Positions 1-7,767 of a stretch of 36,854 nucleotides of DNA are shown here, one piece after another. The DNA is taken from positions 1 to 36,854 of the forward strand of contig DASVSC010000056.1 of the NCBI GenBank assembly GCA_036388295.1, in the 5' to 3' direction. Under the pieces are notes generated by a model. That model saw only the letters and a program-made list of their open reading frames with translations, was not told where the DNA came from and searched no databases. The position numbers and the translations under genes were made by a program. Position 1 is the stretch's first letter; each line of letters starts with the position of its first letter. Source of the DNA: RYN-431 sp036388295. GTDB taxonomy: Bacteria > Planctomycetota > Phycisphaerae > Tepidisphaerales > Tepidisphaeraceae.

Positions 1-83
1 TCTTTGAGGAGTCGCGAATAGATGTCATAGCTGCGTTCGCCGCGGCCGGTTTTTTCTACAACGATGGGGACAAGTGTGCTCAT
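1..83 (-). CDS. clpP: ATP-dependent Clp protease proteolytic subunit, N-terminal end only
   Basis: The gene runs off the left edge of the window. The 27 visible codons read MSTLVPIVVEKTGRGERSYD followed by IYSRLLK. This is the conserved N-terminal segment of ClpP (axial loop, RGERSYDIYSRLL), the serine protease that forms the chamber of Clp proteases. It lies about 105 bp downstream of a second, complete clpP on the same strand, so the two are tandem paralogues that may be co-transcribed and may form mixed-ring particles, as known for other bacteria with two ClpPs. The catalytic triad is outside the window. This copy has the standard short N-terminus, unlike its neighbour. Confidence 0.88.
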   Translation of the reverse strand, partial: MSTLVPIVVEKTGRGERSYDIYSRLLK

Positions 84-97
84 GGTGTTTTCAAGTG

Positions 98-180
98 GAG
101 AGTTGGAAGTGGAGAGTGGAGAGTTGAAAGAAGGCAAAACGTCTTCTTTCTTAACTTTCCACTCTCCACTTCCAACTCTC
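98..180. repeat. Long inverted repeat between the two clpP genes
   Basis: Positions 98-120 and 158-180 are perfect inverted copies of a 23-base purine-rich sequence built from GGAGAGT/GGAAGT units. Pairing continues imperfectly inward for about 10 more bases on each side. The hairpin fills the intergenic gap of the clpP pair. It has no clear U-run, so it could be a processing or stability element or a dispersed repeat rather than a terminator. Confidence 0.8.
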
Positions 181-188
181 AACTCTCC

Positions 189-899
189 TTATTTCGCTTC
201 TTCAATGCTGCCGATGACTTCGTCGCAGATGCCGTACTGCACGGCCGCGCGGGCGTCGAAGAAACGGTCGCGTTCGCTGTCTTCGGCTAGGCGTTCCTTG
301 GGCTGACCGGTGCATTCGCTCATGATGCTGATGAGCGTGTCCTTGGTCTTGAGGATCTCTTCGGCCTGGATTTGAATGTCCGAACTCTGGCCGTAAATGC
401 CGCCGAACGGCTGGTGGATCATAACTTTGGCGTTGGGCAGGATGTAGCGCTTGCCCTTTTTGCCCGCCATGAACGCGATCGCGCCGCCGCTCTCGGCCCG
501 GCCGACGCAGTAGGTGGCCACGTCGCAGGACAGGAACTTCATGATGTCATACATCGCCAGCGTATCGTCGACGACGCCGCCGGGGCTGTTGATGTAGAAG
601 TTGATGTCCTCGCCTTTCTTGATGCTCTGCAGATACAGCATCTGCATGATCACTCGGCTGGCGGTGACGTGGTTGATCTCGCCGACCAGGAAAATGACAC
701 GGTTTTCGAGGAGCATTTCCTCAAGCGTCATCTCGCGGTAGCGGTTCATGCCCGGGCCGGAAGCGCCGGGCATGTTCATGGGCGTCGCGAACGGGCGACG
801 CGGGTCAGTGGTAGCGGCGGGGGTAGCGGTTTGAACCGCCATAGCCTGCCAAAACATAGGATTTTCGTGGGGGGCTTTGGTCGACATCCGTGCTCTCAT
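189..899 (-). CDS. clpP: ATP-dependent Clp protease proteolytic subunit, N-extended paralogue
   Basis: Serine protease subunit of the cytoplasmic Clp protease, which degrades unfolded or tagged proteins delivered by ClpX or ClpA/C ATPases. At 236 residues it is longer than the usual 195-210 because of a roughly 50-residue N-terminal extension rich in Ala, Pro and Met; ClpP homology begins near residue 52. The catalytic triad is intact: Ser137 in GRAESGG, His162 in MIHQPFGG and Asp211 in ERDRF. The usual GQAASMGA context of the serine is changed to GRAESGGA, which marks a distinct paralogue. ATG at 899 is used; a second ATG four codons in (887) is equally possible, and neither has a strong ribosome binding site. 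A good promoter lies just upstream, and the second clpP follows downstream. Confidence 0.93.
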   Translation of the reverse strand: MRARMSTKAPHENPMFWQAMAVQTATPAATTDPRRPFATPMNMPGASGPGMNRYREMTLEEMLLENRVIFLVGEINHVTASRVIMQMLYLQSIKKGEDINFYINSPGGVVDDTLAMYDIMKFLSCDVATYCVGRAESGGAIAFMAGKKGKRYILPNAKVMIHQPFGGIYGQSSDIQIQAEEILKTKDTLISIMSECTGQPKERLAEDSERDRFFDARAAVQYGICDEVIGSIEEAK

Positions 900-923
900 T
901 TCTGCAATCGTGAACAGACATTC

Positions 924-952
924 ATCCTAGGCGTGGCGAGAAAAGCGGTCAA
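924..952 (-). promoter_or_regulatory. Predicted sigma-70 promoter of clpP
   Basis: On the minus strand a -35 TTGACC (947-952) and a -10 TAGGAT (924-929) are separated by 17 bases and sit about 25 bases upstream of the clpP start. The fit to the housekeeping consensus is good. No CIRCE or other heat-shock operator was recognised nearby. Confidence 0.55.
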
Positions 953-1006
953 ACGGCAACGCCGACAGGACGTGGACCTATAACGTGCGGAATCCGACTG
1001 CCTCGT

Positions 1007-1032
1007 CAGCCGCCGGGCTTGCCGGGCGGCTG
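1007..1032 (-). terminator. Possible hairpin terminator after pdxA
   Basis: An 8-bp GC stem (1007-1014 with 1025-1032) lies about 30 bases beyond the pdxA stop codon. It has no U-run on the minus strand, so termination is only a guess. Confidence 0.35.
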
Positions 1033-1064
1033 AACAAAGGACGACGCCTTAGGTCACACGTTTC

Positions 1065-2132
1065 TTACTGCGGCGGCCGGACGTCCGCCGGCGGCTTCAC
1101 TGCCGCCGCCCGGCGGCGGTTCGCCAAATCGATCGCCAGATCGATCGCCGCCCGCATGCTGCCGGGGTTGGCGCGATTTCGGCCGACGATGTCGAAGGCC
1201 GTCCCGTGGTCGGGGCTGGTGCGAATGATTGGCAGACCGACCGTCAGGTTCACCGCCTTATCGAACGCCAGCAGCTTCACCGGGATCAGGCCCTGGTCGT
1301 GGTACATGGCGACGACCACATCGAACTTCCCGTCCCGGGCGGCAATGAAAACCGTGTCCGGCGGATAGGGGCCGGTGGCGTCGATGCCCAATTCGCGGGC
1401 CATCGCGATGGCGGGCGAAATAATCCGTTCTTCCTCGTCGCCGAACCGGCCGTTCTCGCTGGCGTGCGGGTTGATGCCGGCCACGGCGATGCGCGGCTTT
1501 TCGATGTCGAACCATTCCCGCAGCACGGCGTGCACCTGCTCGATCGGGTGAAACACCGCCCCGATGTTCAGCCGGCCCCACAAACTATTCAGCGGCACGT
1601 GCACGGTCGCCAGGATCACGCGGATCGGCCCGCCGACGAACATCATGCTCACGTTCTTCGCGTGCGTCTTGTCGGCCAGCAGTTCGGTATGGCCGGGATA
1701 GTTGTAGCCGGCCAGGTGCCAGCTCTCTTTGCTGATTGGGGCCGTCACCATTGCGTCGGCGATACCGGCCTTGCAGGCCTCGATGGCGTCCAGGCAAAAC
1801 TTCATCGACGCCTGCCCGCCGATTTTGCTCGGGCCGCGGACCGTGTTGCCGAGCTGGGAGAAGTCGCCGAAGTTGTCGTAGTCGACGACGACCACGTCCT
1901 GCCCGTAATGCTTGGCCTTGCCGCCGAAGCTGTCGCGCCACCAGAACACGTCCAGTTCGGCGTGGTCGGCGGCGTAGTTCAGGATTTCGTTCAGGCCGTA
2001 AATGACGAACCGCGCCCGCTGCCGCAGCGTCGGGTCGGAAAGGGCTTTGACGATCACCTCCGGGCCGATCCCAGCGGGGTCGCCTAAGCTGATCGCGATG
2101 GTGGGGCGGTCGCCTGTCATGGCCGGGTGCAT
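1065..2132 (-). CDS. pdxA: 4-hydroxythreonine-4-phosphate dehydrogenase
   Basis: Oxidises 4-phosphohydroxy-L-threonine with NAD to the precursor that PdxJ condenses into pyridoxine phosphate, in DXP-dependent vitamin B6 synthesis. It is a cytoplasmic, divalent-metal-dependent enzyme. Family hallmarks are present: ISLGDPAGIGPEV near the N-terminus, the metal/substrate motif YPGHTELLADKT, AGINPHASENG, and the C-terminal MYHDQGLIPVK and RTSPDHGTAFDIVG segments carrying the conserved histidines. At 355 residues it is slightly longer than the E. coli enzyme, with an Ala/Pro/Arg-rich tail. The start overlaps the ribE stop (TAATG), which implies translational coupling; a second ATG four codons later (2120) matches the usual family N-terminus equally well. 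Confidence 0.95.
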   Translation of the reverse strand: MHPAMTGDRPTIAISLGDPAGIGPEVIVKALSDPTLRQRARFVIYGLNEILNYAADHAELDVFWWRDSFGGKAKHYGQDVVVVDYDNFGDFSQLGNTVRGPSKIGGQASMKFCLDAIEACKAGIADAMVTAPISKESWHLAGYNYPGHTELLADKTHAKNVSMMFVGGPIRVILATVHVPLNSLWGRLNIGAVFHPIEQVHAVLREWFDIEKPRIAVAGINPHASENGRFGDEEERIISPAIAMARELGIDATGPYPPDTVFIAARDGKFDVVVAMYHDQGLIPVKLLAFDKAVNLTVGLPIIRTSPDHGTAFDIVGRNRANPGSMRAAIDLAIDLANRRRAAAVKPPADVRPPQ

Positions 2133-2722
2133 TATAGCTGACGGGCGTCGAGAAACGTCACGATTTGCTTGGCGATCAGGTCGGCTTCCAAATTAAACGA
2201 ATAGCCGACGTCGCGGTTAGCCAGGGTCGTCAGCTTGAGCGTTGTGGGGATCAGCGCGATGTCGAACTGATTACCGTTGAGTGCGGCAATGGTAAGGCTG
2301 ACGCCGTCGACGCAAACCGACCCCTTCGGCGAAAGGTACCGCGCCACGGCGGGCGGGGCCTCAATGGTGTAGCGCCACTCGGTGTCGGTCGACACTTTCT
2401 TTACCAGCGTCCCGACGCCGTCGACGTGACCTTGCACGAAATGGCCGTCCAAACGTCCGCCGACGCGCAGCGCCCGCTCCACATTCACCGGGTCGCCCGG
2501 CTTTGCTTTACCGAGGTTCGTTTTGTCGAGCGACTCGCGAATGATGTCGAACGCCAGCCGCCGTTCGTCGAGCGCGGCGACGGTAAGGCAGCAGCCGTTG
2601 ATCGCTATCGATTCGCCGTGCCCGCTGTCGGGCCAGATGTTCGGCAGTTCGATCCGGCGGCCGCCGGGGTGGTCGTGCACGATGAGCAGGGGCAGGGTTC
2701 GTTCGATGATCCCGGTGAACAT
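2132..2722 (-). CDS. ribE: Riboflavin synthase, alpha chain
   Basis: Dismutates two 6,7-dimethyl-8-ribityllumazines to riboflavin and a pyrimidinedione, the last step of vitamin B2 synthesis. It begins with the family signature MFTGIIE and shows the internal duplication of two lumazine-binding barrels. The first half has INGCCLTV, NLGKAKPGDPVNVERAL and GGHFVQGHVDG-like segments (here GRLDGHFVQGHVDG). The second half has SVCVDGVSLTI and NLEADLIAKQI. At 196 residues it is slightly short of the usual 200-215. It is the first gene of a two-gene operon with pdxA, joining two cofactor pathways, and is divergent from a dehydrogenase gene only about 40 bp away. Confidence 0.95.
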   Translation of the reverse strand: MFTGIIERTLPLLIVHDHPGGRRIELPNIWPDSGHGESIAINGCCLTVAALDERRLAFDIIRESLDKTNLGKAKPGDPVNVERALRVGGRLDGHFVQGHVDGVGTLVKKVSTDTEWRYTIEAPPAVARYLSPKGSVCVDGVSLTIAALNGNQFDIALIPTTLKLTTLANRDVGYSFNLEADLIAKQIVTFLDARQL

Positions 2723-2761
2723 GCCGCGACCCTACCGCAATCCGAGCGTACGATCACGCCC

Positions 2762-3589
2762 GTGAAACGAAATCTGAAGGACATGACGGTCGTGATCACC
2801 GGCGCATCGGCCGGCATCGGTGAAGGTCTTGCCCGGGCGCTGCACGCCCGCGGAGCCCGGCTTCTGCTGGCGGCGCGGCGGCTGGACCGACTGCACGCAC
2901 TCAACGCCGAACTCGGCGGAGGGCATGTTGTTATCGAAGCGGACGTCGCACGCCGTGAAGATTGTGACCGTTTAATCGACAACGCGTTTCAGTCATTCGG
3001 GCGGATCGACACGCTGGTGCTGAACGCCGGCTACGGCGTCTACCCGCGTGTTCATGAAACTTCGCCGGACGACGTGCGTGCGATCTTCGCGACGAACGTG
3101 TTCGGCACGACCGACTGCATCTACGCCGCCACGCCGCGCATGTTGCAGCAATCGCCGCGTGACGGCTGGCGCGGGCAGGTGATGATCGTCTCGTCCGCCG
3201 CCGCCCGGCGGGCGATGCCGTACCTCGGCGTCTACTCCGCGACGAAGGCGGCGCAGCTGTCGGTCGCCGAGGCGATGCGCGTGGAGCTGTTGCCGCAACG
3301 CCTGGCCGTCACGAGCATCCATCCGGCGATGACGTCTACCGATTTCGGCGCGACCGCCGAACGCGGTAGCGGCATCAAACTGCCCGTCGGCGATCGCGGC
3401 AAATGGTCGCAGACGGTGGAGCACGTCGTGGGCCGGATGGTCGACGCCATCGAGACGCCTCGGCCGGAAGTCTGGCCGAACCGACCGGCGCGATGGGTGA
3501 TGCCGCTGGGGGCCTGGCTGCCCGGCACGGTGGACCGGATGCTGGAAAAGTACCGTCGCAAGGTGGAAGCCGAGAACCGCGCAGGCTGA
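2762..3589 (+). CDS. Short-chain dehydrogenase/reductase (SDR family)
   Basis: NAD(P)-dependent oxidoreductase of the classical SDR fold; the substrate is unknown. The cofactor motif TGASAGIG is at residues 13-20, the NAG motif appears in LNAGYG, a serine pair (SSAAAR) precedes the active site, and YSATK (158-162) is the catalytic YxxxK. Starting at GTG 2762 gives 275 residues, normal for the family, with an N-terminus VKRNLKDMTVVITG. An in-frame ATG at 2783, preceded by AAGGA at very short spacing, would begin right at the first beta strand. The open frame continues upstream across ribE on the other strand, but that part is not coding. The last 40 residues resemble the membrane-associated tail common in SDRs of the DltE/YqjQ type, without a clear transmembrane helix. 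Confidence 0.88.
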   Translation: MKRNLKDMTVVITGASAGIGEGLARALHARGARLLLAARRLDRLHALNAELGGGHVVIEADVARREDCDRLIDNAFQSFGRIDTLVLNAGYGVYPRVHETSPDDVRAIFATNVFGTTDCIYAATPRMLQQSPRDGWRGQVMIVSSAAARRAMPYLGVYSATKAAQLSVAEAMRVELLPQRLAVTSIHPAMTSTDFGATAERGSGIKLPVGDRGKWSQTVEHVVGRMVDAIETPRPEVWPNRPARWVMPLGAWLPGTVDRMLEKYRRKVEAENRAG

Positions 3590-3597
3590 CGTATGGT

Positions 3598-3613
3598 CCG
3601 TCCGGGCGGACGG
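3598..3613 (+). terminator. Probable terminator after the SDR gene
   Basis: A 6-bp GC stem (CCGTCC...GGACGG) with a four-base loop lies 8 bases after the SDR stop codon. It is followed by T-rich sequence (TCTTTGACGTGTTTT). The T-run is interrupted, so strength is uncertain. Confidence 0.45.
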
Positions 3614-3834
3614 TCTTTGACGTGTTTTCCGCAGCATCATGAAGTGACGATGAAAACCGCCGAAATCAAGCAGGACTGCGACAATCTCGGCCTGTCCAAA
3701 TCTCTTTGCCGTTCGAAGCCCATCTTTGAAAAGTCTAGACGGCATCGGCGTCTTTACTGCAAACCAGGCCTGCCGCTTTTCGCAATCCGTAGTGTGATTG
3801 CACCGGCAAAGCCAGCACTTGATGGACGTAGACG

Positions 3835-4275
3835 ATGCCGCGTGTTCCCATTCGTTATGTTGCGCCGCTGGCCGCTTTCGGGTTGGCAATTGGTTTTGCA
3901 ATGATTGCGAAAACAGTGACTCCGGCCGTCGGCGGGGAGACGGCCGTATATGTCGACCTGACGCGTCCGGCCGACGTCGCGCGGGGCGCGAAGCTGTTCG
4001 AAACGTCCTGCGCCCAGTGCCACGGCACGAGCGGCCGCGGCATGCCGCACCAGGGGCCGAGTCTGCGTGACAGCCGGTTCGTCAGTGGCCATGACAACAA
4101 CAAGTTGATCGCCTTCGTCCGCGCCGGCCGCACGCCCGACGATCCGGCCAGCATCATGAAACGCTATATGCCCGCGAAGGGCGGCGTCGCGAGCTACAGT
4201 GATAACGACCTGGCTGACATCGTCGCACACATGCGCACGCTGCAGCGGCCTGCGCAAATCGCCAGCACGCGGTGA
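3835..4275 (+). CDS. Membrane-anchored or exported class I cytochrome c
   Basis: A small c-type cytochrome that shuttles electrons outside the cytoplasm. A hydrophobic segment at residues 8-26 serves as signal or anchor. The haem attachment motif CAQCH is at 59-63 and the likely axial methionine is Met112 in RYMPAKGG; the roughly 100-residue domain between them fits a monohaem class I cytochrome. The total length is 146 residues. It lies 3 bp upstream of a beta-propeller dehydrogenase-like gene on the same strand, so the pair probably works together, with the cytochrome accepting electrons from the propeller enzyme. Confidence 0.88.
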   Translation: MPRVPIRYVAPLAAFGLAIGFAMIAKTVTPAVGGETAVYVDLTRPADVARGAKLFETSCAQCHGTSGRGMPHQGPSLRDSRFVSGHDNNKLIAFVRAGRTPDDPASIMKRYMPAKGGVASYSDNDLADIVAHMRTLQRPAQIASTR

Positions 4276-4278
4276 CGC

Positions 4279-6003
4279 ATGACCGATACCTCCACAACGC
4301 CATCCACAACGGGCCGGCCGCGGCGTGCCGCGCGAAGTCGCCTGATTGCCGCAGTCGCCGTGCTGGGCGTGGCCGCCGTCTTGGCCGGAACCGGCGTCCA
4401 CTTCGCCCGCACCTATTGGCGTGAACCGCCGACAGTATGCGAAGAGTCGGCCGTCGCGGAAAAGAAGGTCTTCACGACGACCCCAACCGACGGCACCGCC
4501 GACGCGCCCGTCGATCGCCCGCTACGCGCCGAACTGGTGCCCGAGGGCGTGACGCTGGACCCGGCCACCGTCGGCCCGGGAACGGTCACGCTCTTTCGGG
4601 TCAGCGACCGCTCGGCAGTGCCCGCCAGGGTGACGGTGGAATCGGGCGGGCGGGCCCTGGCGCTGACGCCCGACGAACCGCTGCAGCCGCGGACGAACTA
4701 CGCATGGACCATCGGCGAAGGCGTGCGCGACACGGCCGGGCAGCCAGTCGCGCCGCTGCAGATGGCGTTCTGCACCGCGCCGGCAGGGCCGTTGCAGTTG
4801 CCGGCCTTCGAGCAGGTGCCGTTGCCGGTGACGGAAGGACTGGGCGTCACGTGCGTCACCATCGGGCCGGATGGCCGGCTGTGGGGCGCGGTGGACGACG
4901 GACGTATTCTGCGGTTCGACATCGACGCGAATGGAACGTTGTCGAACAAGCAGGAATATCAGTCCCTCGTCGACGCGAACGGTGGCCAGCCGCGGCTGAT
5001 CGGCGGCATCGCCTTCGACCCCGCCTCGACGGCCGAGCGGCCGGTGCTTTGGGTCACGCACACCTCGTTCGGCTTCATCAACATGGGCGACTGGCAGGGG
5101 GCCGTCGCGCGAATGAGCGGGCCGAATCTGGAGAAGGTGGAGCCGGTGGTGGTGAACCTGCCGCGGTCGGCGCGGGATCACATTCTTCATCAGCCGAACT
5201 TCGGCCCCGACGGCTGCCTGTACTTTCAGAGCGGCAGCATGAACAGCTACGGCGAGCCGGACGGCTATTGGGGCTGGCGGCGCGAGCACCCGTTGAGTGC
5301 GGCCGTCATTCGCATCGACCCGAAGAAGTTGCCCGCCAAGCTGCCGCTGGACGTCAAGACGCTCGACGACGGCGGCCGTTATGACTGGCGGTCACCGGAC
5401 GCGCCGGTCACGGTGTTCGCCGGCGGCATGCGCGTGGCGTACGACGTGTGCTGGCACAGCAGCGGGCGGCTGTTCGCGGCAGTCAACGGGTCCAGCCAGG
5501 GCGGCAACGCGCCGGCCGGGCCGAATGCACCACTATTGTGGGCTATTCCGAATTCCGAACACGACTGGCTCTTCCGCGTCGAGCCCGGCGGCTACTACGG
5601 CCACCCGAATCCGTCGCAGGGCAAGTACGTCCTCAACGGCGGAAACCCAACGACTGGGCCGGATTTTGCCGAGCAGCCGGCGTACCCGGTCGGCACGCGG
5701 CCGGAGAAAAATTGGCAGCCGGCGGTGTTCGATTTCGGCACCCACGTCTCACCCAATGGCATGACCGAATACCGCGGCGACGGCCCGCTGGACCGCGCGC
5801 TGATCGTCTGCCGCTACAACGTCGGCAATGACCTGCTGGCGATCAAAATAGACGAGAAAGGCAATGTCGCCGGCGTCATCGCGAACGTGCCTGGGTGGGG
5901 CAATTTGCAGAACCCGCTGGACGTCTGTCAGGACCCGGTGCGAGGGAACCTGTACGTCAGCGAGTACGGCAAGCACGCGATCACGCTCCTGCGTCGGAAA
6001 TGA
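4279..6003 (+). CDS. Membrane-anchored beta-propeller protein, Ig-like plus glucose/sorbosone dehydrogenase-like
   Basis: A 574-residue protein with a short basic N-terminus and one transmembrane helix (about 20-42). A bacterial Ig-like Big_5/SbsA-type domain follows at about 56-170 (residues RPLRAELVPEGVTLDP, LQPRTNYAWTI, VRDTAGQP). The C-terminal region (about 180-574) is a beta-propeller resembling PQQ-dependent sugar dehydrogenases and NHL-type repeats (ITIGPDGRLWGAVDDGRILRFD, NFGPDGCLYFQSGSMNSYGE, PLDVCQDPVRGNLYVSEYGK). The pairing with a cytochrome c gene 3 bp upstream supports a periplasmic quinoprotein dehydrogenase role, but PQQ-binding residues cannot be assigned by eye and a purely binding propeller is possible. 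Confidence 0.75.
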   Translation: MTDTSTTPSTTGRPRRAARSRLIAAVAVLGVAAVLAGTGVHFARTYWREPPTVCEESAVAEKKVFTTTPTDGTADAPVDRPLRAELVPEGVTLDPATVGPGTVTLFRVSDRSAVPARVTVESGGRALALTPDEPLQPRTNYAWTIGEGVRDTAGQPVAPLQMAFCTAPAGPLQLPAFEQVPLPVTEGLGVTCVTIGPDGRLWGAVDDGRILRFDIDANGTLSNKQEYQSLVDANGGQPRLIGGIAFDPASTAERPVLWVTHTSFGFINMGDWQGAVARMSGPNLEKVEPVVVNLPRSARDHILHQPNFGPDGCLYFQSGSMNSYGEPDGYWGWRREHPLSAAVIRIDPKKLPAKLPLDVKTLDDGGRYDWRSPDAPVTVFAGGMRVAYDVCWHSSGRLFAAVNGSSQGGNAPAGPNAPLLWAIPNSEHDWLFRVEPGGYYGHPNPSQGKYVLNGGNPTTGPDFAEQPAYPVGTRPEKNWQPAVFDFGTHVSPNGMTEYRGDGPLDRALIVCRYNVGNDLLAIKIDEKGNVAGVIANVPGWGNLQNPLDVCQDPVRGNLYVSEYGKHAITLLRRK

Positions 6004-6014
6004 TCACCTGATGC

Positions 6015-6079
6015 AGGGGCGACTTCTAAGCCGCTCGTGGGGGACGAACGACGTTCGCGGGCGGGGCAGCCTCGCCCCT
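6015..6079. repeat. Inverted repeat in the convergent gap
   Basis: Outer arms AGGGGCGA (6015-6022) and TCGCCCCT (6072-6079) enclose a smaller GC hairpin around CGAACG/CGTTCG. It lies between the convergent propeller and amidase genes, where it could act as a two-way terminator or be a dispersed repeat. Confidence 0.5.
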
Positions 6080-6105
6080 ACAAGTTCGCTCATTCATCTG
6101 TGGAA

Positions 6106-6843
6106 TCAGCGTGACGCCGTCCGCATTAATTCGCCGGCCTCATCGGTCTGTGTCTCTTCGACCAACGACGTTCGCCGCATGCGGCTGACGTCGCGTCGGA
6201 CGCGGAGGACGTCCATGTTGTTGCCGGGGCAGTCGGTCGATTTGCCGGTCATCTTGTGGCCGACGATGCTGGTTTGTCTGATTTGATACGTGTCGGCCAG
6301 ATAAGCGACGAGCGTTTCCAGGGCCGCGAGCTGCTTAGCGCTCGGACGGGTTTCGTCGAAGTTGCCGACTAGGCAGATGCCGATGCCGTGGTCGTTGTAC
6401 TGATTGTCAGGCGTCTTGGCGTGCGCGCCGTGTTTCTGCACCGGCCAGCGCGGACTGACTTCGACTTGGCCGTCTGCGGTGTCGGTGCCGTTGCCGATGA
6501 CGAAGTGGTAACCGACGCCGTCCCAGCCTTTGGCCCGGTGGGCCTTGTCGAACGCCACCACGCCGCCGGTCGGGGTGGCGCTGTGGTGGATCACGATCCA
6601 GTTCCACTTCCGGCGTTCGGCCGTGGAAAGCGGCACCCAGGCGGCGGGGACGTTGGCGCTGCGAACCGGTGCAACGGCCTTGGCGGCTTTGGGGGCAACG
6701 GCCAGCGTCGGCGGCACGTACGGCGCTTTCGCGACAACCGGCCCCGTAAACGTCGGCCGCGGCAGGCCGGCCGTGTGCGAGGAGGGCGCACAGCCACCGA
6801 TGATCAACGCACTCGCAGCAATCCCAAGCAACCGACGGGCCAT
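6106..6843 (-). CDS. N-acetylmuramoyl-L-alanine amidase-like lipoprotein (Amidase_2/PGRP fold)
   Basis: Predicted zinc amidase that cleaves the bond between N-acetylmuramic acid and the stem peptide in peptidoglycan. With the ATG at 6843, preceded by AAGGAG at ideal spacing, the protein has 245 residues. It starts with a lipoprotein signal (lipobox IGGC, Cys18) and a Pro/Ala-rich linker to about residue 75. The amidase domain carries the zinc ligands in VIHHSA (86/87), GHKM (His196) and TDCPG (Cys205), plus the family segment GYHFVIGNG. A TTG five codons upstream is open but has no binding site of its own. The likely location is an outer-facing membrane, acting in wall remodelling or recycling. 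Confidence 0.88.
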   Translation of the reverse strand: MARRLLGIAASALIIGGCAPSSHTAGLPRPTFTGPVVAKAPYVPPTLAVAPKAAKAVAPVRSANVPAAWVPLSTAERRKWNWIVIHHSATPTGGVVAFDKAHRAKGWDGVGYHFVIGNGTDTADGQVEVSPRWPVQKHGAHAKTPDNQYNDHGIGICLVGNFDETRPSAKQLAALETLVAYLADTYQIRQTSIVGHKMTGKSTDCPGNNMDVLRVRRDVSRMRRTSLVEETQTDEAGELMRTASR

Positions 6844-6932
6844 CCATGGCTCCTTCAAAAAGGGGAGACCCGCAATTTATCGGTTTCAGCACGTTCACGC
6901 CACAACTATTTGCCGCATCGTCAACGAGCGGG

Positions 6933-7682
6933 TTATGCCTTGGTTTTCCCCCAAGTCAGGTTCTCCAGGTGACGCTGGATATCGCCGGCGCTTTTGAAGC
7001 GTTCCAGGATCAACGAGTCCTTCAGCCCGCGGATAATGTCTTTCACCACCGGCGGCTGCTGTGCGTACTTCTCCCGGCCGCCGACGATGGTGTGGAACAC
7101 CATCACCAGGTTCAGCACGTCTTTCCAGATTTTGCGTTTCGTGGGCTTCCCGAGGTCGAAGAAGTCGACCAGGCGGACTTCAAAGTCGATGCCCTGCCGG
7201 CGGATCATGACATTGTCGTCGTGGATGTCGCCGTGGTATTCGCCGCGGGCATGAATCGGGGCGATGCCGCGGGCCAGGGTGTACAGCACGTGCAGGGCTT
7301 CGAACGTGCTCAGGCCGTTCGGCTGCTTGGCGAGGAACTCGCTGAGTTTTTCCCCCTCGAACAGTTCCGACACCACGACGGCCACCTTGTTCTTCTGCAC
7401 GAACGCGGTTTCCTGGTGGTGGTACTGCAGCAGGATCGGGCAGTGGCGCAGCGCGTCGAGCTTGCGGGCGTAGGCGATGGCGCTCTGGCCAAGCGGGTCG
7501 CGGTGCGGGTAGTAGAACTTGGCAGCCCGGCGGACACCGGTGGCCTTTTCGACGATGGCGTAGACTTCGCCCTCGTAGCCCGAGCCGAGCGGCTTTTCGA
7601 TCACGTACTTCCCCGCCACCGTCCGCCCGGGCGGGAAGTCGAAACGGCGAAAGGCCGGCGCGGTCGAGGGCATCGGCTGCAT
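6933..7682 (-). CDS. Divergent eukaryotic-type protein kinase
   Basis: A 249-residue protein that is almost entirely a kinase domain. The glycine loop is GSGYEGEV (33-40), the likely ATP lysine is Lys55 in RRAAKFYYP, the catalytic loop is HGDIHDDN (Asp152, Asn157), and the metal-binding motif is DFF (173-175) instead of DFG. All catalytic acids remain, so it is probably active, but the HGDIHDDN loop lacks the HRD arginine and resembles small-molecule or lipopolysaccharide-type kinases as much as Ser/Thr kinases. No transmembrane helix or sensor domain is attached. It is divergent, across about 85 bp, from the kinase/zinc-ribbon/ESCRT-like series and probably belongs to it. An ATG at codon 4 is an alternative start. 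Confidence 0.82.
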   Translation of the reverse strand: MQPMPSTAPAFRRFDFPPGRTVAGKYVIEKPLGSGYEGEVYAIVEKATGVRRAAKFYYPHRDPLGQSAIAYARKLDALRHCPILLQYHHQETAFVQKNKVAVVVSELFEGEKLSEFLAKQPNGLSTFEALHVLYTLARGIAPIHARGEYHGDIHDDNVMIRRQGIDFEVRLVDFFDLGKPTKRKIWKDVLNLVMVFHTIVGGREKYAQQPPVVKDIIRGLKDSLILERFKSAGDIQRHLENLTWGKTKA

Positions 7683-7767
7683 CGTAGGTCGCCGACGGCG
7701 GATGCCAATGGCAAACCACGCGGTGTTATAAAGAAGTTAGGTTCGTCTACCGCATACTGGGCCGGTA

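Noticed and set aside
2165..2761. Upstream extension of the SDR frame
   Set aside because: It overlaps ribE completely on the other strand, and SDR homology begins at the GTG/ATG near 2762-2783.
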